A DNA stretch of 64,000 nt from Caldilineae bacterium (GTDB lineage: Bacteria > Chloroflexota > Anaerolineae > Epilineales > Epilineaceae). A program made the position numbers and the translations under genes. Location: NCBI GenBank assembly GCA_020634625.1, contig JACKBJ010000016.1, forward strand, positions 18,556-82,555, read 5' to 3'. The notes beneath the pieces are model-generated. The model was not told the origin of the DNA and did no database searches. It worked only from the letters and a program-made list of their open reading frames with translations. Numbering within the stretch: position 1 is the first letter of the stretch; every line of letters begins with the position of its first letter. Below, piece after piece: positions 25,729 to 35,500 of this stretch.

Positions 25729-25892
25729 TCCTGCATCGGATCGTTGAACGGGACGCATCGAACCCGCCATGAACCCGTCTTGAAAGAACCCTCAGGAGAT
25801 GGACCCGAAGCCAACGCGGCTTCGGTTTGAGCCCAGATCGACCGGAGAGCCGGTCGAACGTCGCCGAGACAACCATAGGAGCCTTGAAGACC

Positions 25893-26717
25893 ATGAACCG
25901 ATTGATGTCGACGCTGCTGACCACCGCCCTGATCACCGGCTTCGGCCTGGCGATCGCCGCCCCCGCCGCCGCCCAGTCGCAGGCTCGCGTGCGGGTGGTT
26001 CACGCCTCGCCGGACGCCCCGGCGGTCGACGTGCTGGTCGATGGGCAGGCCGCGTTCACGAACGCGGCCTTCAAGGGCATCACCGACTACGCCGCCCTGA
26101 ATGCCGGCGGCTACAACGTGAAGGTCGTTCCCAGCGGCGCCACCGAGCCGGTGGTGATCGACGCCGACCTCGACCTGATGGCCGGCAAGGACTACACCGT
26201 CGTCGCGGTCGGCGCGCTGGCCGACATCGCGCCGCTGGTGCTGACGGACAACAACGCCTCCCCGGCCGCCGGCAAGGCCCACGTCCGCTTCGTGCACGCC
26301 TCGCCCGATGCGCCGGCCGTCGACATCGCGGTCGCCGACGGCGGCCCGGTGCTCTTCTCGAACGTGGCCTTCAAGGGCACGGGCGACTACACGCCGGTGG
26401 ACGCCGGCACCTACGACCTCGAGGTGCGGCTGGCGGGTACCGACACGGTGGCCTTGGCGGTGCCGGGGGTGAAGCTGGACGAGGGCACGGTGTACACCGT
26501 CTTCGCGATGGGGCTGGCCGGCGGCTCGCCGGCCCTGATGGCGGTGCCGAGCGTGGACAGCAGCCACACCATGATGGCCGCCGACGCCGCGCCGACCGCG
26601 CTGCCGAAGACCGGTGCCAGCGACTCGCTGCCGCTCCTGGCGATCGTGCTGGGCGGCCTGATGGTCGCCGCCGGTCTGGCCCGCCGCCGCTTCGCCGTGG
26701 CGAGGGTCCGCGCCTGA
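25893..26717 (+). CDS. LPKTG-anchored DUF4397 surface protein
   Basis: Start at ATG 25893 (274 residues). A signal peptide ends near AAQSQA (~30). Two DUF4397 beta-sandwich repeats follow, each opening with VHASPDAPAVD (about 35-125 and 130-225). The C-terminus carries LPKTG (~239), a membrane helix and an Arg-rich tail: a sortase-type cell-wall sorting signal. The protein is thus displayed on the cell surface; what DUF4397 binds is unknown. Strong promoter upstream and clean terminator downstream suggest a monocistronic, well-expressed gene. Confidence 0.85.
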   Translation: MNRLMSTLLTTALITGFGLAIAAPAAAQSQARVRVVHASPDAPAVDVLVDGQAAFTNAAFKGITDYAALNAGGYNVKVVPSGATEPVVIDADLDLMAGKDYTVVAVGALADIAPLVLTDNNASPAAGKAHVRFVHASPDAPAVDIAVADGGPVLFSNVAFKGTGDYTPVDAGTYDLEVRLAGTDTVALAVPGVKLDEGTVYTVFAMGLAGGSPALMAVPSVDSSHTMMAADAAPTALPKTGASDSLPLLAIVLGGLMVAAGLARRRFAVARVRA

Positions 26718-26760
26718 TCGTGGATCGTCGGCCCGGCCGACCGGGCTGGCTTGAACCGAA

Positions 26761-26798
26761 GCGGGGCGGTGTCCACGGACACCGCCCCGCCTCTTTTT
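26761..26798 (+). terminator. Rho-independent terminator after the DUF4397 gene
   Basis: The inverted arms GCGGGGCGGTGTCC and GGACACCGCCCCGC pair perfectly over 14 bases, followed by CTCTTTTT. A textbook intrinsic terminator, 43 bp after the stop. Confidence 0.93.
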
Positions 26799-26897
26799 CG
26801 GTTCCGGTCGCCCCGGGTGGCGCTCCGATGAAACTCGCCCGCGCCACGAACCGGTTTCGATCCCTGGCGGTGCGCCGAGTTCCGGCGCATGGCGAAC

Positions 26898-27599
26898 TCA
26901 GTCGTCGAAGTCGGGGCTCGCGCTGCGCAGGATGACCCGGTTGTTGCCGTTGCGAGCCTGGATGGCGCTGATCAGGCCATGGGCGCTGGCTCCCTTCTTG
27001 AGACGCACCGCGTAGCGCAGCTCGATCATCAGGCCGGCCTGGACCGACTCGACGGCGAGCAGGCTGATCCGGTCGCAGAACTGGCCGAAGGCCGCTTCGA
27101 AGGCCGTCTCGAAATCGATGTCCGGCGTGACGCGCACCCGCAGCGTGTGGCTGGGCTGGTCGGGGGCGAAGAGGTCGAGGTAGGAAGCCAGCGCGACGGC
27201 CAGACAGATCAAGACCGCCGTGACCGTCGCCAGCTCGTACTGGCGCGCACCGACGGCCAGGCCGACGGCCATGGCGAAGAAGATGAAGCCGACGTCGATG
27301 GCCCGGGGAACCGAGCGGCGGAAGCGGATGATCGAGAAGGCCGCGAAGACGGCGAAGGCGGTGCTGGCGTTGGTGGCCACCACCAGCATCACGATGGTGA
27401 CCACCATGCCCAGCAGCATCAGGTTCTGGACGTAGTCCTGGCTGTAGCCCGGTCCGGAGTGCAGGCGTTGGTAGACCGTGCCGATCAGCGCCGTCAGGAG
27501 GAAGGTCAGGGTGATGGCGCCGGCAACCTCCAGCGGCGAGGCGGAGGCTTCGGCGCCGGTATGCGCCAGGCCGTCGAGCAGCTGCGTCAGGGGGTCCAT
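26898..27599 (-). CDS. DUF4956 membrane protein
   Basis: The 233-residue protein has four to five membrane helices (about 25-45, 60-95, 103-120 and 123-145) containing FSIIRFRRSVPRAIDVGFIF, the conserved core of DUF4956. A soluble C-terminal alpha/beta domain (about 150-233) follows. Its start overlaps the 3' end of the VTC gene by 13 bp. DUF4956, VTC and CotH genes are commonly neighbours in bacteria (family knowledge), as here. Confidence 0.82.
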   Translation of the reverse strand: MDPLTQLLDGLAHTGAEASASPLEVAGAITLTFLLTALIGTVYQRLHSGPGYSQDYVQNLMLLGMVVTIVMLVVATNASTAFAVFAAFSIIRFRRSVPRAIDVGFIFFAMAVGLAVGARQYELATVTAVLICLAVALASYLDLFAPDQPSHTLRVRVTPDIDFETAFEAAFGQFCDRISLLAVESVQAGLMIELRYAVRLKKGASAHGLISAIQARNGNNRVILRSASPDFDD

Positions 27600-28414
27600 G
27601 ATGCCTCCAGGGCGTCCAGGTGTGCGCGGGTAACCGTCGGGTCGGCGGTGACGCCTCCCGGCGTCGTCGCATGGCCCTGGCTCGGACGCAAGCCCAGGGC
27701 CAGGACGCTGTTGCCGTACTTGCTGTAGGAGCGTCGCACGCAGCCGAGCGCCCCGAGCTGCCGGGCCAGCCAGAAGGGGACGGTCTCGGCGACCTTGATC
27801 TCCAGGATGGAATGCGACGGTTCGAGAACCTCGACCTCGAAGTCCTGGTCGCCGACGACCGGGATCAGGTCACGCGCGCGTGCGCGGATGGCGTGGTCGA
27901 AGGTCACCCGCAGGTCGGCCTCGGAGGACGCGCCGCGGAACGCCTGACGCTCGTAGCGCAGCAGGCAGGTCGGACGCAGCCGCATCGCCCGTTGCATCTC
28001 GAGGGCCTCGGCGACCACCAGCGCATCGCTGGCGCCGAGCTCGCGCTGGGGCGGCCGCCCCTGGCCGACGCCCATGGCCTCCTCCAGCGCCAGCTCGACG
28101 CGTCGCTTGGCCACCCGGGCCTTGTAGCGGTGCTTGATCTCGATGAAGCAGGCCGCCGCGGCGCGCGTCGAAGCGTCGCCGTAGAGGCGTAGGCGCAGCT
28201 TGCGACGCGAGCTCAGGCCGCGCAGGCCGTCCATGAACAGGTCGAGGCTGGCGTTGTCGTAGTAGACGCTGATGATCGGGTATCGGCCGGTCCCGTCGCC
28301 ATGCGGGTCCGGCGTCAGGCGTGCGGCGAGCGCTTCGGTCAGCCGGCGTCGTTGCAGGGCATCGACGACGAACTTGAACTCGCGACGGTCGAAGCGTGTG
28401 CTGTCCATGCCCAT
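27587..28414 (-). CDS. VTC-domain protein (polyphosphate polymerase-like)
   Basis: Start at ATG 28414 (275 residues; ATG 28408 also possible; the longer open frame lacks domain content). The N-terminus FDRREFKFVVD begins the VTC tunnel fold; basic strands RRKLRLRLYGD and FIEIKHRYKARVAKRR, CLLRYERQAF, and the late EVEVLEPSHSILEIKV carry the Lys/Arg/Glu residues that bind nucleotide, polyphosphate and metal in yeast Vtc4. It may make or modify polyphosphate or a related polymer at the membrane with DUF4956. No membrane helix of its own. Confidence 0.82.
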   Translation of the reverse strand: MGMDSTRFDRREFKFVVDALQRRRLTEALAARLTPDPHGDGTGRYPIISVYYDNASLDLFMDGLRGLSSRRKLRLRLYGDASTRAAAACFIEIKHRYKARVAKRRVELALEEAMGVGQGRPPQRELGASDALVVAEALEMQRAMRLRPTCLLRYERQAFRGASSEADLRVTFDHAIRARARDLIPVVGDQDFEVEVLEPSHSILEIKVAETVPFWLARQLGALGCVRRSYSKYGNSVLALGLRPSQGHATTPGGVTADPTVTRAHLDALEASWTP

Positions 28415-28735
28415 CGTGGGTACCCGGGTGTGCGGCGCGGTTCGAGCTCGGGCTGCCTGGCGCCGGCTGGCTGGTCCGGTGCCGGCCGGCCGATCGACCG
28501 GCGCCGGCTTCCGTCTCGCGTCGCCCGCCGCTGGAATGTTATCGTCGTTTAACCCAAATGCGTTAGCCCGCCGCTGCAGCCCCCGGGACAACGCGGCCAT
28601 CCTGTAAGCGCTCGGCCCGAAGGCGCATCCAGGTAGGCAGCACGGTGGGCCGCGACTCGGGTGGCCCTGCTCCAGACGATGCCGGATCGGCCGCGGCGCT
28701 TACAGTGCCGCGGCCGGCGAAGCAAACGAGGCCTG
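28415..28735. other. Divergent intergenic region between VTC and CotH genes
   Basis: No gene is supported here. The only AT-richer patch (about 28537-28566, GTTATCGTCGTTTAACCC) probably holds a promoter for one side, but I cannot fix -35/-10 boxes. A short frame on the minus strand up to 28600 seems to be non-coding extension of the VTC gene. Confidence 0.5.
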
Positions 28736-31700
28736 ATGCGACGGGATGACGACATGCAGGCGAAGCGCCGCTACGAGGGCATCGGGCCGGGTCGATGCGG
28801 TGCCTGGCCCGGGCGGGTTTCGATCGCGGGGATGGCGATCGTCGCCGGCCTGACCCTGCTGATGACCGGTGTGCCGGCCCGGGCGGCCGAGGCGCCGCGC
28901 CATCGGATCTACCTGCCGATCCTCTCGCCCCAGCCCCAGACCGTGCTGGCGCCCAGCTTCAGCCGCCCCCACGGCCTCTACGCGGCGCCCTTCGTGCTGA
29001 CCCTGAGGACGGGGACGCCGGACGCGAGCATTCGATTCACCACCGACGGCAGCCGACCGGACGAAACGCAGGGCCTGCCCTACACCGGGCCGCTGCTCAT
29101 CGAGGACACGACCGTCCTGCGCGCGGTGGCCTTTCGACGCGGCATGCGGACCTCGCCGGTCGTCACGGCCAGCTACCTCTTTCCGGAGCGGGTGCTGCGG
29201 CAACCCGACCAGCCCGATCCGGGCCGCTTCCCGCCCTTCTGGGGCTACTACCAGGAGGGCTACGACCCCGGCATGCCGGTGCTGTCCGACTACGGCATGG
29301 ATCCGGACGTGGTGGACGACCCGCGCAGCGCCGGCCGGATCGCCTCCGACCTGAGGGCGCTGCCCAGCGTCTCGCTGGTGCTCGACCCGATCGACCTCTT
29401 CGGGATCCCGGGCCGCTTCGGGGACAGCCCGGGGATCTACAGCCACCCGCTCGAAGAGGGCGCGGACTGGGAGCGGCCGGCCTCGGCCGAGCTGATCCTG
29501 GGCGATGGCCGACCTGGCTTCCAGGTGGATGCCGGCGTCCGCATCGCCGGTGGTTGGAGCCGCAAGCCCGACGTCACGCCCAAGCATTCCTTCAGCCTGC
29601 ACTTCCGTTCGCGCTATGGCAGCGCGCGCCTGCGCTATCCGCTGTTTCCCGGCTCCACGGCCGACAGCTTCGACTCGCTGCGCCTGCGGGCCAGCCAGGC
29701 CGATAGCTTCGCCTACCTGCCCCGCAGCCTCTACGTCCACGACGAGTGGGGGCGCCGGACCCAGCTGGCCATGGGCAGCCCGGCCGCGCGAGGGCGCTAC
29801 GTCCACCTCTACCTCAACGGCCTGTACTGGGGCCTGTACAACCTGGCCGAAGAGCCCACCGCCGGCTTCGCGGCCGAGCACCTGGGTGGCGAAGCCGCCG
29901 AGTGGGACGTGGTCAAGGGCCGTGAGGTCACCGAGATTCGCCACGGCAAGCCGGTGGCCCTGCCGGATTGGGAGCTGGAGGACGGCGACCCGGCCGCCTT
30001 CGAGGCCCTGCTGGCCATCCCGCGTGCGGGGCCGGCCACCGATCCCGGCTTGATGGCGCGCATGCAGGCCCTGCTCGACCTCGACCAGCACATCGACTAC
30101 ACGCTGCTCGAGATCTACACCGCCAACGACGACTGGCTGACCAAGAACTGGCGCGCCATGCGCCGCCGTCTGCCGGGCGAGCGCTGGCGGATCCTGGTCT
30201 GGGACATCGAGCGCACGGTCTTCCTGCGCGCCATCGACCCACGCTGCGGCGACGGCGACTACACGCACTGCGACGTCTGGCAGGCCGGCGAGAAGCTGGT
30301 GCCGGTGGTCGGCGACGTCTCGACCACGCCCGGGGTGATGGGCTTGCACGGCTGGCTCTCGGGCAGCCCCGACTACCGCCTGCGCTTCGCCGACCGAGCG
30401 CGCCGGCTCTTCTTCGAGGCGGGCTTGCTCACGCCGGCCGCCGTCCGCGCCCGCTACGCGGCCCTGCTGGACGAGGTCGAGCCGGGCATCGAAGGCGAGT
30501 CGGCCCGCTGGGGTGACGCGATCCCGCGTTCGCGCAGCCGCAACGAGAACTTCACGCCCTGGAGCCTCTTCTGGTCGGTCACGCCGGATCGGACCCTGCG
30601 CCGCGATCCGCAATGGCTGGGCGAGCGCGCCCGGCTGCTCGATCAGGCCATCCCGATCCGCACGGGCATCGTGCTCGAACAGCTCTGTCGCGCCGGCCTG
30701 TTCCCCCCGGTGGCGCCGCTGCGCGCCCGGCTCGAGGGCGATCCCTACGCCGCGGGCGGGGCGCGCCTCGTCATCGAGCGGCTGTCCGGCGGCTGCCCGG
30801 GCGCCCTGGACGCGGGTACGATCCTCTACACCCTGGATGGCAGCGACCCCCGGCAGCCGGGCTCGAGCCCGGTCGGCACCTGGTGGACCGGAACGGTCTC
30901 GCCGACGGCCCGCGAATACGCGCGGCCCCTGGCGCTGGCGGGCTATGCCCATCTGCGCGCGCGCCTGGCCGTGCCCGATGCCGGCGGACTGCTCTGGGGC
31001 CCCGAGGTCGAGCTGCAGGTCGGCCAGCCGCGCATGGCCATCAGCGAGCTGCGATACCACCCTCCCGCGGGTGCGGCCGAGTTCCTCGAGCTGCGCAGCC
31101 TGGAGCCGGCGCCGATCGATCTCTCCGGCGCCAGCTTCGAGGGCATCACGTTGACCCTGCCCTACGGCACGCTCGTCCCGCCGGATGGCTACCTCGTGGT
31201 GAGCTCCGACGCCGCTCGCTTCGTGGCCGAGCATCCGGGGGTGCCGCTGGCGGGCGAGTACCTGGGCGGCCTGTCCAACGCCGGCGAGCGGATCGCCCTG
31301 CGTGACGCGCAGGGACGTGTGCTGGCCGCCCTGGACTACGATGACGGCGGCTTCTGGCCACGCGGCGCCGACCTGCTCGGCCATTCGCTGGTCCCGCGCG
31401 AGGGCGCCGTCGAAGGCGCCGAGCAGCCCGAAGCCTGGCGCGAGAGCGCGCTGCCCGGTGGCTCGCCCGGTGCCGAGGATCCGGCGCCACCCTGGCCACG
31501 GATCCTGCCCAACGAGCTGCTGGCCAACTCGGCCGCGCCCTACGAAGACGCCATCGAGCTCTACAATCCGGGCCTCGCCCCGGCCGACGTCTCGGGCTGG
31601 TGGCTGTCGGACGATGACGCGACCCTCGACAAGTACCGCTTTCCGCCGGGCAGCATCGTTCCGCCCGGCGGCTACCGGGCGGTCTACGAGCCGGAGCTGC

Positions 31701-32533
31701 GCAGCGGCGGCGATGGCGGTGCCGGTGGCTTCGCGTTGAGCTCGGCCGGCGAGTCGGTCCTGCTGACGGCGGTCGGACCGGCCGGTCGGCCGCTCGGCTT
31801 CGTCCGCGGCCTGGACTTCGGCCCCACGGCGACCAACGTCTCGCTGGGCCGGCACACGAACAGCGTCGGCCTGCTCGAGCTCGTTCCGCAGGCCAGGCCA
31901 AGCTTCGGCGTCGACCAGCCGGCCGATCCGACGGCCTTCCGCGAAGGCCGCGGCGCGGCCAACGCCGGCCCGCGCATCGGACCGGTCGTCATCGCCGAGA
32001 TCATGGCCGCGCCCGCTGCCGGCGCCCAGGAATGGGTGGAGCTCCACAACGCCGGCGACGCGACGGTCTACCTCTTCGATCCGGCCGACCGGGCCCGCAG
32101 CTGGGCCTTCATCGACGGCATCGACTTCCGCTTCCCGCCCGGCGCCTTCATCCCCGCCGGCGGGCGCCTGCTCGTGGTGAGCGGTGACCCGCGGGCCTTC
32201 CGCGCCGAGCACCGGCTACCCAATGCGGTGCCGATCTTCGGGCCCTTCGGCGGTCGCCTCGACAACGGCGGCGAGCGCCTGGCCCTGGCCATGCCGTTCG
32301 AGCGCGATGCCGCCGACGGAAGCCCGTTGTGGGTCGAGCTCGAGCGGCTGACCTGGGACGACGCCGGGCATTGGCCGGCCCTCGCGGCCGGTGCCGGCGC
32401 ATCGCTCGAACGCCGCGAGCCGGCCGGTTACGCCAACGATCCGGTCAGCTGGCTCGGGCTGCGCCTGGGCGGCACCCCGGGCTCGACCAATACGGTGCCG
32501 ACGATCCTGCACCTGCCCTGGATGGCGCGCTGA
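28736..32533 (+). CDS. CotH-kinase/lamin-tail giant secreted protein 1
   Basis: Start ATG 28736 (1265 residues; GTG 28661 or ATG 28754 possible). Signal peptide to about residue 50. Order: a chitobiase-type CHB_HEX_C domain (about 75-145, FTTDGSRPDETQG), a CotH kinase-like domain (about 240-500) with WDIERTVF near 490 as likely metal/ATP site, a second CHB_HEX_C-like repeat (about 690-760), then three lamin-tail domains (about 770-880, 920-1010 and 1080-1190) with EFLELRS, DAIELYNPG and EWVELHNAG motifs. CotH proteins phosphorylate exported proteins; lamin-tail domains suggest cell-surface binding. Tandem with a paralog 16 bp later. Confidence 0.85.
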   Translation: MRRDDDMQAKRRYEGIGPGRCGAWPGRVSIAGMAIVAGLTLLMTGVPARAAEAPRHRIYLPILSPQPQTVLAPSFSRPHGLYAAPFVLTLRTGTPDASIRFTTDGSRPDETQGLPYTGPLLIEDTTVLRAVAFRRGMRTSPVVTASYLFPERVLRQPDQPDPGRFPPFWGYYQEGYDPGMPVLSDYGMDPDVVDDPRSAGRIASDLRALPSVSLVLDPIDLFGIPGRFGDSPGIYSHPLEEGADWERPASAELILGDGRPGFQVDAGVRIAGGWSRKPDVTPKHSFSLHFRSRYGSARLRYPLFPGSTADSFDSLRLRASQADSFAYLPRSLYVHDEWGRRTQLAMGSPAARGRYVHLYLNGLYWGLYNLAEEPTAGFAAEHLGGEAAEWDVVKGREVTEIRHGKPVALPDWELEDGDPAAFEALLAIPRAGPATDPGLMARMQALLDLDQHIDYTLLEIYTANDDWLTKNWRAMRRRLPGERWRILVWDIERTVFLRAIDPRCGDGDYTHCDVWQAGEKLVPVVGDVSTTPGVMGLHGWLSGSPDYRLRFADRARRLFFEAGLLTPAAVRARYAALLDEVEPGIEGESARWGDAIPRSRSRNENFTPWSLFWSVTPDRTLRRDPQWLGERARLLDQAIPIRTGIVLEQLCRAGLFPPVAPLRARLEGDPYAAGGARLVIERLSGGCPGALDAGTILYTLDGSDPRQPGSSPVGTWWTGTVSPTAREYARPLALAGYAHLRARLAVPDAGGLLWGPEVELQVGQPRMAISELRYHPPAGAAEFLELRSLEPAPIDLSGASFEGITLTLPYGTLVPPDGYLVVSSDAARFVAEHPGVPLAGEYLGGLSNAGERIALRDAQGRVLAALDYDDGGFWPRGADLLGHSLVPREGAVEGAEQPEAWRESALPGGSPGAEDPAPPWPRILPNELLANSAAPYEDAIELYNPGLAPADVSGWWLSDDDATLDKYRFPPGSIVPPGGYRAVYEPELRSGGDGGAGGFALSSAGESVLLTAVGPAGRPLGFVRGLDFGPTATNVSLGRHTNSVGLLELVPQARPSFGVDQPADPTAFREGRGAANAGPRIGPVVIAEIMAAPAAGAQEWVELHNAGDATVYLFDPADRARSWAFIDGIDFRFPPGAFIPAGGRLLVVSGDPRAFRAEHRLPNAVPIFGPFGGRLDNGGERLALAMPFERDAADGSPLWVELERLTWDDAGHWPALAAGAGASLERREPAGYANDPVSWLGLRLGGTPGSTNTVPTILHLPWMAR

Positions 32534-32535
32534 TC

Positions 32536-32541
32536 TACAAT
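32536..32541 (+). promoter_or_regulatory. -10 box eight bases before the second CotH start
   Basis: TACAAT, 8 bases before ATG 32550, and just past the stop of the first CotH gene. It could give a leaderless transcript of the second gene. Confidence 0.45.
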
Positions 32542-32549
32542 CTGAGGCG

Positions 32550-35500
32550 ATGATCACCCCGTCCCGGCTGTCGGCCGGCCTGCTGGTCGCCGCGCCAGCC
32601 TTGCTGCTCTCGGTGCCGCTGATGCTCGCCGCTCCGGCGCCGCGCGCCGCCGCCGCGCCGTCGCCCGATGGCGCGCGGCTCTACCTGCCGATCCTGGGCC
32701 CGGTCGCGCGCGCGATCGACCCGCCGGCCTTCAGCCGGACGCGCGGCTACGTCGAGGCGCCCTTCCGTCTGGCCCTCGCGGCACCGTCGGGTACGGCGAT
32801 CCGCTACACGCTGGACGGCAGCCCGCCCACGCCCACGCGCGGGCTGGTCTACAGCGCGGCGATCCCGATCGCCGAGACCCGGCTGGTGCGCGCCATCGCC
32901 TACCGTCCCGGCAGCCGTCTGCCCGCCTCGGCCGTGGCCACCCACAGCTACCTCTTCGCCGACCAGATCCTGCGTCAGCCCGATGCGCCGGCCGGATTCC
33001 CCGCCAGCTGGGGCATCCCGCCGCTCCTGAGCGCCCTGGGGCCGATCGCGGCGGACTACGGCATGGATCCCGAGGTGACCGGCGACCCGCGCTACGCCGC
33101 CGGACTGCGGGCCGACCTGGCCAGCTTGCCGGCCGTCTCGATCGTCACGGCGGTCGAGGACCTGTTCGGCGATCGGCGGGGGATCTACACCAACGCCACC
33201 GCTCGCGGCGAGGCCTGGGAGCGGCCGGCCTCGGTCGAGCTGATCCATCCCGATGGCCGCGCGGGCTTCCAGGTGGACGCGGGCCTGCGGATCGCCGGTG
33301 TGGCCAGCCGCCACCATCAGTACACGATCAAGCACAGCTTCAGCCTGCACTTCCGGGAGCGCTACGGCGCCGCCCGGCTCGAGCAGCCGCTCTTCGGCGG
33401 CTCCGCGGTCGAGCGCTTCGACACCCTGCGGCTCCGGGCCGGCTTCAACGACAGCGGCGCCTACCAGCCCTGGCGCGCCCAATACCTGCGCGATGCCTGG
33501 GGCCGGGCCAGCCAGAGGGCCATGGGTTGGAGCACGCCCCGCGGCCGCTTCGTCCAGCTCTTCCTCGACGGCCTGTACTGGGGTGTCTACGAGCTGACCG
33601 AGGAGCCGACCGCGGCCTGGGCGGCCGATCACGAGGGCGGCCGCGAGGCCGACTACGACGTGGTCAAGTCGGATGCGCGCGGCGAGAGCGGCGTCGAGGA
33701 CGGCAACCGGGCGGCCTACACGCGCCTCGCGGCGCTGGACGGGCTGGTGGACCCCGTCCGTTACCGCCAGGCCGAAGCCCTGGTCGACATCCCGCAGCAG
33801 GCCGACTACATGCTGCTCAACTTCTACGGCGCCAACCGCGACTGGCCGCTGACCAACTGGCGCGCCTTCCGCAACCGGGTGACCGGCGCGCCCTTCCGCT
33901 TCGTGATCTGGGACTTCGAGACCAGCCTCGATCTGCTGGCGCCGGGCCATGTCAACTACGACGCGGCGCATGCGCGCGACATCTCGGACGGGCCGGGCGT
34001 CGATCGCCTGCATGCGCGCCTGATGCAGAACGCCGAGTACCGCATGGTCTTCGCCGACCGCGCCCGCCGGCAGCTGCTGGACGGCGGCCCCTTGAGCGCC
34101 GCCGCGGCATCCGCGCGCTATCTGGGCCTGGCGACCCAGGTGGAGCGGGCGATGGTGCTCGAGTCGGCCCGCTGGGGCGACATGGCCATCGGCGGCCTGG
34201 CGCGGCGGGACGGTGGGGCGCTCTGGGCGGCCTACGAAGCGGCCAACGGACGGGGCCATCCGTGGACCCGCGACGAGGAGTGGCGCGCCGAGCAGCAGCG
34301 CCTGCAGACGGATTTCTTCGCTCGCCGAGACCTGGAGCTGCTCTGGCAGCTCTGCGATCGCGTGCTCTATCCGCCCATCGTGGCGCCCGACCTGGCGCCG
34401 CCGAGCGGCGCCGACGGCCCTGCGCTGCGGTTGGTGCTGCGGCCTGGCGAGGGCGGCTGCCCTGGCGCCCGGCGCGACGGCCAGATCTACTTCAGCACCG
34501 ACGGCAGCGATCCCCGGCTGCCCGGCAGCGGCGACCCGGTCCTGCCCTGGACCGGCCAGATTTCGCATCGGGCACGGCGCTACACCGGTCCGGTCCGGCT
34601 GGACGGCTACGCTCGGGTGATGGCGCGCATGGCGGTCGAGGATCGTGGCCGGCTGCTCTGGAGCGCGCTCTCGGAGGCCAGCTATGGTCGGCCAGACCTG
34701 GCCTTCGGCGAGCTGATGTACCATCCGCCCGCTGGCGACTCCGAGTTCCTCGAGATCGTGAATCGCGAGCGGATCGGCGTGGACCTCTCGGGTTACCAGA
34801 CCCGGGGCATCACCTACACCTTCCCCGCCGGCAGCCAGCTGCCCGCCGGCGGCCGCCAGGTTCTGGTCCAGGATCCGGAGGCCTTCGCCCGGCAACACCC
34901 GGCCGTCGCGGTGGCCGGCGTCTACACCGGGCGCCTGTCCGATGCCGGCGAGCGCCTGGCCCTGGTGGACCCCGCCGGCGAGACGCGGATCGCGCTGCGC
35001 TACGACGACGCGGGCTTCTGGCCCCTGGCGCCCGATGGCCGTGGCCACTCCCTGGTACCGGCCGAGCCCGAGGCGGCCACCCACGAGCCGAGCGACCCAC
35101 GCGCATGGCGCGCCAGCAGCCAGCCCGGCGGCTCGCCGGGTCGGCCCGACCCGCCGTCACCCTGGCCCTCCGTATGGATCGACGAGGTGCTGGCCCACGC
35201 GCCCGAACCCTACGAAGACGCCGTCGAGCTCTACAATCCGGGGCCCGACCTGGCCGACATCTCGGGCTGGTTCCTGGGCGACGATCCGGCCGACCCACGC
35301 GCCTTCCGCATCCCCGACGGAACCCTGCTGCTGCCAGGCCGCTACGCCGTCTTCTACGGCCGCGATCTGCGGCTGGGTCTGCCGGGGCCGGTTCGCTTGC
35401 GAGCTGCCCCCCCCGCGCCCGACGCTGCGCCCGCCCGGCCGGCATCCCTCGCGCCGACGCGCCTGGGCCAGGGCCTCGCGCTGCCGGCCACCGGCGGCCG

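Noticed and set aside
28700..32212. 1170-codon open frame antisense to the first CotH gene
   Set aside because: No start signal or domain; the sense frame has a signal peptide and several recognisable domains.
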